A stretch of 8,630 nucleotides of DNA from Desulfovibrio sp. UBA6121 (GTDB lineage: Bacteria > Desulfobacterota > Desulfovibrionia > Desulfovibrionales > Desulfovibrionaceae). The stretch lies in the NCBI GenBank assembly GCA_002422505.1, contig DIVX01000093.1:25008-33637 (forward strand), in the 5' to 3' direction. How positions within the stretch are numbered: the first letter of the stretch is position 1; the number at the start of each line of letters is the position of its first letter. The position numbers and the translations under genes were made by a program. Under the pieces are notes generated by a model that was given only the letters and a program-made list of their open reading frames with translations, was not told the DNA's origin and did not search any database. Of this stretch, positions 1-4,933 are shown one piece after another.

Positions 1-299
1 ACAAGATCGGCACCTTCGGCGTGGCGCTTCTGGCCAAGGAGTTCGGCATTCCGTTCTACGTGGCCGCGCCCGTGTCCACCATCGACCCCGAAACCGCCGA
101 CGGCAGCCTGATTCCCATTGAGGACCGCACCCCACGCGAGGTGACGCACGTGGGCCATACCCAGATCACCCCGGACGGCGTGGACGTGTTCAATTTCGCC
201 TTCGACGTGACCCCGGCCCGGCTGATTCACGGCATCATCACCGAGCGGGGCGTGCTGACCGCGCCCTACACGGAGGCCATAGCAAAACTTTTCAAATAG
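1..299 (+). CDS. mtnA: S-methyl-5-thioribose-1-phosphate isomerase, C-terminal part (5' end outside window)
   Basis: The last 98 codons are visible, reading from base 3 to the TAG at 297-299. The enzyme isomerises 5-methylthioribose-1-phosphate to 5-methylthioribulose-1-phosphate in the cytoplasmic methionine-salvage pathway. Recognisable family blocks, in order, are KIGTFGVALLAKEF (it directly follows the catalytic-Asp NGD segment, which lies upstream of the window), IPFYVAAPVSTID, IPIEDRTPREVTH, and FAFDVTPARLIHGIITERG close to the C-terminus. The last block usually begins NPAFDVTP; here the Pro is Phe (NFAFDVTP). The fold is shared with eIF2B subunits and ribose-1,5-bisphosphate isomerase, so those are the alternatives, but the blocks fit MtnA best. 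The stop lies just 6 bases before the riboswitch region, and no separate terminator for mtnA is visible. Confidence 0.93.
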   Translation, partial: KIGTFGVALLAKEFGIPFYVAAPVSTIDPETADGSLIPIEDRTPREVTHVGHTQITPDGVDVFNFAFDVTPARLIHGIITERGVLTAPYTEAIAKLFK

Positions 300-310
300 T
301 TCATTAAAGC

Positions 311-408
311 CGTCCTGCGGGAGCTCGGAAAAACCGGGCTGAGAGGACCCCTTGCACATGCTGTGGGGTCGACCGATGAACCTGTCCGGGTAATGCCGAC
401 GAAGGGAA
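311..408 (+). ncRNA. TPP riboswitch (THI element)
   Basis: The conserved thiamine-pyrophosphate aptamer landmarks appear in order: GGGCTGAGAG at 336-345, then the optional P3a arm as a perfect hairpin (GACCCC 346-351 with GGGGTC 365-370), then GAACCTG 378-384, GGGTAATGCC 388-397 and GAAGGGA 401-407. P3 can form from CTCGG 324-328 with CCGGG 334-338, and P2 from CGG 318-320 with CCG 373-375. It lies between mtnA and a thiazole synthase gene and is followed by an intrinsic terminator, so the expected logic is premature termination when TPP is bound. A promoter for it is not obvious. A weak candidate (CTGACC 255-260, 17 bases, CATAGC 278-283) lies inside the end of mtnA, and read-through from mtnA is the alternative. 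Confidence 0.95.
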
Positions 409-423
409 ATTCTGCACTGGCGG

Positions 424-457
424 AAAGCCGTCCCTTCACCGGGACGGCTTTTCGTTT
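424..457 (+). terminator. Intrinsic terminator, expression platform of the TPP riboswitch
   Basis: A perfect 11-bp stem (AAAGCCGTCCC 424-434 with GGGACGGCTTT 441-451) closes a 6-base loop and runs into TTTTCGTTT. It lies 16 bases after the aptamer and 43 bases before the thi4 start codon, as expected for a riboswitch-controlled attenuator. The first ten bases of its left arm also occur at 306-315, just before the aptamer, which gives a ready competitor for the right arm. Confidence 0.93.
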
Positions 458-488
458 GGGGCCCCTTTGGGAAAACCTTAACAGTTGC

Positions 489-494
489 AGGAGG
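489..494 (+). promoter_or_regulatory. Ribosome binding site of thi4
   Basis: AGGAGG lies 5 bases before the ATG at 500. It decides the start: the in-frame TTG at 485 would place the Shine-Dalgarno sequence inside the coding region. Confidence 0.88.
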
Positions 495-499
495 ATCAG

Positions 500-1285
500 A
501 TGGTTATTGATGAAAGGATTGTTACCGAGGCCATTGCCAGCACGTTCTTTGACAAGTTCAAGAGCTGCCTGGATCTGGATGTCGCCATTGTTGGCGGCGG
601 GCCCTCCGGTTTGACTGCCGCCTGGAAACTGGCCGAGGCTGGGCGCAAGGTGGCGCTGTTTGAGCGCAAGCTCTCCGTTGGCGGCGGCATGTGGGGCGGC
701 GGCATGACCTGGACCAGCATTGTGGTGCAGGAGGAAGCCAAGAGCATTCTTGAGGAAGCGGGCGTGGCCTTGAGCGAGTACAAGCCCGGCTACTTCGTGG
801 CCGATTCCGTCGCCGCCACTGCGGCCTTGGCCTACCGGGCCACCCGCGCGGGCGCGCACGTGTTCAACTGCACCAGCGTGGAAGACGTGGTGCTGCGCGA
901 AGTGGACGGCGTGAAGCGCGTCATGGGCCTTGTGGTCAACTCCAGCCCGGTGGAGATGGCGCGACTGCACGTGGACCCGCTTGTGCTACACTGCAAACAT
1001 GCCATAGAGTGCACTGGACACGACGTGGAAATGCTCAAGACCCTGGTGCGCAAAAACGACGTGCGCCTCAACACCCCTTCCGGCGGCATTGAGGGCGAGC
1101 AGTCCATGTGGGCCGACGTGGCCGAGGCCAACACCGTGCGCCACACGCGCGAGGTGTACCCCGGCGTGTGGGTGGCGGGCATGGCCGCCAACGCGGCCTA
1201 CGGCTCCTACCGCATGGGGCCGATCTTCGGCGGCATGCTGCTTTCCGGCGTCAAGGTGGCCGAGGCCATAAACGCCCTTTTGTAA
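500..1285 (+). CDS. thi4: Thi4-type thiazole synthase, sulfide-dependent (Cys-less) class
   Basis: 261 residues, starting at the ATG that follows AGGAGG. Thi4 makes the ADP-thiazole precursor of thiamine from NAD+ and glycine plus a sulfur source. The FAD/NAD-binding glycine motif IVGGGPSGL lies at residues 30-38, followed by an acidic strand end (FERK, 54-57), the Gly-rich GGGMWGGGM at 61-69, and a C-terminal YRMGPIFGGMLLSG at 237-250. In yeast Thi4 a Cys (Cys205) donates the sulfur and the enzyme is used once. Here the corresponding loop reads ARLHVDP with His157, as in archaeal Methanocaldococcus jannaschii Thi4, which uses free sulfide and turns over. The upstream TPP riboswitch supports a thiamine role. 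Homologues are often annotated as ribose-1,5-bisphosphate isomerase or ribulose-1,5-bisphosphate synthetase, which I regard as a misannotation here. Confidence 0.95.
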   Translation: MVIDERIVTEAIASTFFDKFKSCLDLDVAIVGGGPSGLTAAWKLAEAGRKVALFERKLSVGGGMWGGGMTWTSIVVQEEAKSILEEAGVALSEYKPGYFVADSVAATAALAYRATRAGAHVFNCTSVEDVVLREVDGVKRVMGLVVNSSPVEMARLHVDPLVLHCKHAIECTGHDVEMLKTLVRKNDVRLNTPSGGIEGEQSMWADVAEANTVRHTREVYPGVWVAGMAANAAYGSYRMGPIFGGMLLSGVKVAEAINALL

Positions 1286-1304
1286 ACCTGTAGCGAGATA
1301 AATA

Positions 1305-1338
1305 GCCCGCCTCCTTTGATACCCTGAAGGGGGCGGGC
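1305..1338 (+). terminator. Strong hairpin between thi4 and der, no U-tract (possible terminator)
   Basis: GCCCGCCTCCTT (1305-1316) pairs with AAGGGGGCGGGC (1327-1338) with one G-T pair, closing a 10-base loop. The bases after it on the + strand are ATCTGG, so it lacks the U-run of a standard terminator. It ends 15 bases before the der start codon, so it could also affect der mRNA stability or translation. On the opposite strand it would be followed by TATTTAT, but no - strand gene needs it. Confidence 0.45.
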
Positions 1339-1353
1339 ATCTGGAAACCGACC

Positions 1354-2883
1354 ATGTTGCCCATCATCGCTCTTTTAGGCCGCCCCAATGTGGGCAAAAG
1401 CAGCCTGTTCAACCGCTTGGTGCGGCAGAACAAAGCCATCACCCACGATCTGCCCGGCGTTACCCGCGACCGCATCTACGGCGAGGTGACCGAGGAAGAT
1501 GTCCGTTTCGCCGTCATCGATACCGGCGGCATGCTGCCCGACGCCACCGAGCTGGACGGCGGGGGCATGGACAAAAGCGTGTTCGACCAGGCCACGGACG
1601 CCCTCTACGAGGCCGATGTGGCGCTCTTTGTGGTGGATGGCCGCGAGGGCATGACCATGCTTGACCAGGCCGTGAGCGAGAAGATACGCGCTTCGGGCAA
1701 GCCGATACTTTTGGTGGTGAACAAGGTGGACGGGCCCGAGCAGGAGGCCAAGGCCACGGCGGACTTCCACGCCCTGGGCTTCGAGATCGCCACGGTTTCC
1801 GCCGCGCATGGCTACGGCCTCAACTCCTTCCGCGAGCGCATAGCCGAGCTGGCCAAGCCCTTTGTGACGCCCGAGCCGCCCAGCGGGCCGGAGCTGGGCC
1901 TTAAGCTGTGCATGCTGGGCCGCCCCAATGCGGGCAAGTCCTCGCTGGTCAATTCCCTGGTCGGCCAGGAGCGGCAAATAGTCAGCGACATCGCCGGCAC
2001 CACGCGCGACTCCGTGGACGTGGGCTTTGAAAAGGACGGCCGCCGCTACACCTTTGTGGATACCGCAGGCGTGCGCCGCCGCGCAGTCATCACCGACCAC
2101 CTGGAAAAGCTCTCCGTGTACCGCGCCTTGTCCTCCAGCAAGCGCGCCGATGTGACCATCCTGGTGCTGGACGCCATGGAAGGGCTGAGCCACCAGGACA
2201 AACGGCTCATCGCCTACCTGGCGGAGCAGCGCACGCCCTTCATGGTGGTGGTGAACAAGCTTGACCTTGTGCACAAGGACCGCCTGGAGGAACTGCGCGA
2301 GGCCTATGGCGAGGCCCTGCGCATTTGCTCCCATGTGCCGGTGCTGTATATTTCCGCACTCACCGGCGCGGGCACGCACAAAATTCTGCCCCTGGCCGAG
2401 GAGATCCGCCGCGAGTGCGTCATCCGCATCGGCACCGGCGCCCTCAACCGCGCCATGGCCGAGGCCATCACCAAGCACCAGCCGCCGGTCATCAAACGCC
2501 GCCGGGCCAAGTTCTACTACCTCACCCAGGCCGACGAAGATCCGCCCATGTTCGTGTTCTTCGTCAACGACGCGGAACTGGTGACGGCGGCCTACGGCAA
2601 GTATCTGGAAAACCAGCTGCGCAAGCTTTTGAAGATAAAGAAGGCGCCCCTGGCGGCGGTGTTCCGCTCCAGCCACGAGAAGAAAGAGGCCGAGCGGCCA
2701 CTGACCAACCGTCCGCCCCGGCTGGGAAAGTCGCGCCGCGACATGGAGGCGGCCAAGATCGACCAGCCTGCCAAGCTCGCCAAGCCGGGCAAATCCGGCA
2801 AGGCCACGGGCTCCGGCAAGGCCAAAGCGGGCAGCAAGCGTTCGGCCGGGGCCAAAACTGCGGCCTCGCGCAAGAAAGGTTGA
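1354..2883 (+). CDS. der: Ribosome biogenesis GTPase Der (EngA) with extended basic C-terminus
   Basis: 509 residues. Der is a cytoplasmic GTPase needed for maturation of the 50S ribosomal subunit, unique in having two GTPase domains in tandem. Domain 1 shows P-loop GRPNVGKS (9-16), DTGG (56-59) and NKVD (123-126). Domain 2 shows GRPNAGKS (189-196), DTAG (236-239) and NKLD (301-304). A KH-like domain follows at about 355-440 and includes KFYYLTQ and PPMFVFFVN. Residues about 441-509 are an extra Lys/Ala/Gly/Ser-rich, probably disordered tail ending SRKKG; typical Der proteins end near 440-490 residues. The ATG at 1354 is chosen because the P-loop begins nine residues later, as usual in the family. 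Its Shine-Dalgarno sequence is weak (GGAAA at 1343-1347). A hairpin lies just upstream. Confidence 0.97.
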   Translation: MLPIIALLGRPNVGKSSLFNRLVRQNKAITHDLPGVTRDRIYGEVTEEDVRFAVIDTGGMLPDATELDGGGMDKSVFDQATDALYEADVALFVVDGREGMTMLDQAVSEKIRASGKPILLVVNKVDGPEQEAKATADFHALGFEIATVSAAHGYGLNSFRERIAELAKPFVTPEPPSGPELGLKLCMLGRPNAGKSSLVNSLVGQERQIVSDIAGTTRDSVDVGFEKDGRRYTFVDTAGVRRRAVITDHLEKLSVYRALSSSKRADVTILVLDAMEGLSHQDKRLIAYLAEQRTPFMVVVNKLDLVHKDRLEELREAYGEALRICSHVPVLYISALTGAGTHKILPLAEEIRRECVIRIGTGALNRAMAEAITKHQPPVIKRRRAKFYYLTQADEDPPMFVFFVNDAELVTAAYGKYLENQLRKLLKIKKAPLAAVFRSSHEKKEAERPLTNRPPRLGKSRRDMEAAKIDQPAKLAKPGKSGKATGSGKAKAGSKRSAGAKTAASRKKG

Positions 2884-2895
2884 TGCCGTTTCGAC

Positions 2896-2925
2896 TTGAC
2901 ATTTTGCGCCGCGAAAGGGTAAAGG
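2896..2925 (+). promoter_or_regulatory. Promoter-like sequence of the tRNA-Ser gene
   Basis: A perfect -35 box TTGACA (2896-2901) is followed after 17-18 bases by a poor -10 candidate (GTAAAG/TAAAGG, 2919-2925). The implied start, near 2932, is about 25 bases before the tRNA. The -35 match and position are good; the -10 match is weak, so this is a moderate call. Confidence 0.5.
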
Positions 2926-2956
2926 GTTCGTCCGCGCCGACAAGGTGCGCTTGATT

Positions 2957-3050
2957 GGAGAGGTGGCCGAGTCGGCCGAAGGCGCTCGCCTGCTAAGCGG
3001 GTATGGGCCTTAAAAGCCCATCGAGGGTTCAAATCCCTCCCTCTCCGCCA
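2957..3050 (+). tRNA. tRNA-Ser, anticodon GCU, CCA encoded
   Basis: The acceptor stem GGAGAGG (2957-2963) pairs with CCTCTCC (3040-3046), followed by discriminator G and an encoded CCA (3048-3050). The anticodon loop CTGCTAA (2990-2996) carries GCT at 2992-2994 on the stem CTCGC/GCGGG, so it reads AGC and AGU codons. A long variable arm, ATGGGC (3003-3008) with GCCCAT (3016-3021), marks a class II tRNA and fits serine. The T arm is GAGGG-TTCAAAT-CCCTC (3023-3039). All arms pair well, so the gene looks intact. Confidence 0.98.
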
Positions 3051-3058
3051 AAATACCA

Positions 3059-3089
3059 GGGGTTACGGTACTGCCGTAACCCCTTTTTT
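3059..3089 (+). terminator. Intrinsic terminator of the tRNA-Ser unit
   Basis: A perfect 10-bp stem GGGGTTACGG (3059-3068) with CCGTAACCCC (3074-3083) closes a 5-base loop and is followed directly by six T. It lies 8 bases after the CCA end and isolates the tRNA from the downstream gene. Confidence 0.95.
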
Positions 3090-3223
3090 GCGTCCAAAGC
3101 AGGCGCAGAAGCAGTTGTAGCGCGACGTTTGCCTTTGCCCATTGTTTGCCTGGCTGTTTTGTGTCTTCCCCACTTGATTTGTTCCCAATATACCTCTATC
3201 CGTATTGAGCTTGGGAAGTGTTT

Positions 3224-3233
3224 GGAGCGCTCC
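3224..3233. repeat. 10-bp perfect palindrome in the leader of the PsiD-like gene
   Basis: GGAGCGCTCC lies in the 209-base gap between the tRNA terminator and the decarboxylase gene, 65 bases before its ATG. It could be an operator half or chance. The rest of the gap is less G+C-rich and holds no ORF that I can support. The best promoter guess in it (TTGATT 3174-3179, 17 bases, TATCCG 3197-3202) is weak. Confidence 0.3.
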
Positions 3234-3286
3234 CTGGCGCGCGGCGGGGTGAGCAGCGCCAACACTTGGCGGGCAACGTTGGGAAT

Positions 3287-3292
3287 AAGGAG
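3287..3292 (+). promoter_or_regulatory. Ribosome binding site of the PsiD-like gene
   Basis: AAGGAG lies 6 bases before the ATG at 3299. It fixes the start and places the twin-arginine motif at residues 7-13, as expected for a signal peptide. An upstream in-frame start near 3218 would bury the signal peptide and is rejected. Confidence 0.88.
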
Positions 3293-3298
3293 AAGGGG

Positions 3299-4681
3299 AT
3301 GGCGTACGAAACAACGTCCAGAAGAGAATTCCTCAAATTTGCAGCATTGGGATTTGGTGCTTCACTGTTCCCCGGCCTTGTCTTTGCGGCTGCCGGGAAA
3401 GATGTGGCAGCGGGGCAGGCCGCCGCTTCGGGCCAGGCTGTACCCTACCGCGTCGGCCAATGGCTTCCTTCGGATCAGGCCACCCTCAACAAATGGATGG
3501 CGGCGCATATCCGCGAAGTCGATGCCAATCCGGGCGTCTTGCATCCTGTTCTTGTGGAATTCAAGGCCCTCATCGAGAACGACCCTGTCGTCTTCATGCT
3601 GTTTCATCAGATGTTCGAGGAGCTGCCCAAGCGCAGGCGCTTCAGCAAAACTCCGGCCGGAACGCCGCAGGTGCGTGACTACAAGCACATGCTGCTCTTG
3701 ATAAACGCCGTGCTGACCAAGGCGCCCGAGTATAACACCACCGGTCTCGTCGGGTTCCCCATCAACGCCATTCTCGACTGGCCCATGGGCACCGGAAGCG
3801 GTTTTGCCGCTTTCACCAACGACAAGGTAAACGCGCAGTTGAAGAAGGTCCTGAACGAGTGGGGCAGGTTCTTGACTTCCAAGCAGTCCTGCCATGTCTT
3901 GACCGATGACCCGCACAAGGGCTGGTTTGGCCGGGATGCCAAGAAGGCCATGCCGAATTTTGCGAGTGAATTTCAATGTGATCCCGGCAAGCCCCATTAT
4001 GGCTTCACCTCCTGGGACGATTTCTTCACCCGGCGCTTCCGCGAGGGGCAAAGGCCCGTCGCCTCGCCCAATGACGATTCCGTCATCGCCAACGCCTGCG
4101 AGTCCGCACCGTACAGGATCGCCAAGGGGGTGAAGCGTCAGGACAGGTTCTGGATCAAGTCCCAGCCGTATTCCCTTACGCACATGCTTGCGGGCGACGA
4201 ACTCGCGGACAGGTTCGTGGGCGGAACGATCTACCAGGCGTTTTTGAGCGCGCTCAGTTATCACCGCTGGCACAGCCCGGTGAGCGGCACGATCGTCAAG
4301 ACCATCCTCAAGGACGGCAGCTACTATGCGGAGGCGCTGGCCATGGGCTTTGACCCGGCGGGGCCCAACGAATCCCAGGGCTTCATCACCGACGTGGCGG
4401 CCAGGGGCATGATTTTCATCGAGGCGGACAACCCGGCCATCGGGCTCATGTGCTTCATGGCTGTGGGCATGGCCGAGGTCTCCACCTGCGAGATTACGGT
4501 CAAGGCGGGGCAGCACGTCAAGAAGGGAGAGCAGCTTGGCATGTTCCACTTCGGCGGCTCAACGCATTGCCTTATCTTCCGTCCGCAGGTGAAACTGGAA
4601 TTCGATCTGCACGGCCAGAAGCCGGGGTTGGAGTCGAGTAACATCAAAATCAATTCGCGGATCGCTACGGTGCTGCCGTAG
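3299..4681 (+). CDS. Tat-exported PsiD-like pyruvoyl decarboxylase (phosphatidylserine decarboxylase-related)
   Basis: 460 residues. The N-terminus SRREFLK (7-13) followed by a hydrophobic stretch and an Ala-rich cleavage region (VFAAA, 28-32) is a clear Tat signal, so the folded enzyme should act in the periplasm. Residues about 60-200 resemble the extra N-terminal domain of PsiD-type proteins (FKALIENDPVVFMLFHQMFE, 88-107; NEWGRFLTSK, 186-195). The catalytic part has YGFTSWDDFFTRRFR (234-248), YHRWHSPVSGTIV (321-333) and MFHFGGST (415-422). Known family chemistry implies self-cleavage between Gly420 and Ser421, turning Ser421 into a pyruvoyl cofactor. By recalled similarity the closest characterised relative is fungal L-tryptophan decarboxylase PsiD, including the ACES segment (266-269) where ordinary phosphatidylserine decarboxylases carry a PxDG-type Asp motif. 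The substrate is unknown: an aromatic amino acid or another amino acid is plausible, phosphatidylserine less so. The gene stands alone between terminators. Confidence 0.9.
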   Translation: MAYETTSRREFLKFAALGFGASLFPGLVFAAAGKDVAAGQAAASGQAVPYRVGQWLPSDQATLNKWMAAHIREVDANPGVLHPVLVEFKALIENDPVVFMLFHQMFEELPKRRRFSKTPAGTPQVRDYKHMLLLINAVLTKAPEYNTTGLVGFPINAILDWPMGTGSGFAAFTNDKVNAQLKKVLNEWGRFLTSKQSCHVLTDDPHKGWFGRDAKKAMPNFASEFQCDPGKPHYGFTSWDDFFTRRFREGQRPVASPNDDSVIANACESAPYRIAKGVKRQDRFWIKSQPYSLTHMLAGDELADRFVGGTIYQAFLSALSYHRWHSPVSGTIVKTILKDGSYYAEALAMGFDPAGPNESQGFITDVAARGMIFIEADNPAIGLMCFMAVGMAEVSTCEITVKAGQHVKKGEQLGMFHFGGSTHCLIFRPQVKLEFDLHGQKPGLESSNIKINSRIATVLP

Positions 4682-4706
4682 GCTGCCGCGCGAAGTGCTG
4701 CTTGTC

Positions 4707-4736
4707 ACAGGCCGTCCGAGAGGGCGGCCTGTCTTT
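4707..4736 (+). terminator. Intrinsic terminator after the PsiD-like gene
   Basis: ACAGGCCGTCC (4707-4717) pairs with GGGCGGCCTGT (4722-4732), an 11-bp stem with one G-T pair closed by a GAGA (GNRA) tetraloop and followed by CTTT. The short T-run makes it somewhat weaker than the tRNA terminator. It lies 25 bases after the stop codon. Confidence 0.82.
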
Positions 4737-4853
4737 GGCGTCGGCTGCGCCGCATCTTTGCAACGAATAGACTTGATAAAATCTTCCAGATTTGTAACGC
4801 GTCAGGTGCGTTTCATGCTTCACTGGTGTTGCTTGCCCTGGCGTCTGCATCTT

Positions 4854-4882
4854 TTGAGGGCATCTGCTCTGGGGCATATCTA
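4854..4882 (+). promoter_or_regulatory. Candidate promoter of the permease gene
   Basis: TTGAGG (4854-4859) and TATCTA (4877-4882) are separated by exactly 17 bases and lie about 50 bases before the permease ATG. Matches to the consensus are only partial, but this is the best sigma-70-like site I see in the 252-base gap. Confidence 0.35.
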
Positions 4883-4904
4883 AAAAGGCCGTAGCGGCTG
4901 AAAC

Positions 4905-4920
4905 CGGCGTTGCAACGCCG
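4905..4920. repeat. 16-bp perfect palindrome just upstream of the permease start
   Basis: CGGCGTTGCAACGCCG is fully self-complementary and ends 13 bases before the permease ATG. As DNA it could be an operator; as RNA it can form a 6-bp stem with a TGCA loop next to the weak ribosome binding site. A smaller hairpin (GCCG-TAG-CGGC, 4888-4898) precedes it. Confidence 0.5.
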
Positions 4921-4933
4921 AAAGTGGTTGCGC

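Noticed and set aside
485..499. TTG start at 485 for thi4
   Set aside because: It would put AGGAGG inside the gene. The ATG at 500 has ideal spacing.
500..1285. Annotation of thi4 as ribose-1,5-bisphosphate isomerase
   Set aside because: The FAD/NAD-type glycine motif, the Thi4 blocks and the upstream TPP riboswitch support thiazole synthesis. True ribose-1,5-bisphosphate isomerases belong to the MtnA/eIF2B fold.
1375..2943. 522-codon open frame on the - strand opposite der
   Set aside because: Der on the + strand is unmistakable. The antisense frame is low-complexity (His, Gly, Ala, Leu), has no family motif, and follows from strong G/C third-position bias.
3059..4736. Integrated element at the tRNA-Ser gene carrying the decarboxylase
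   Set aside because: I saw no repeat of the tRNA 3' end to the right, no integrase and no other mobile gene. Only the position is suggestive.
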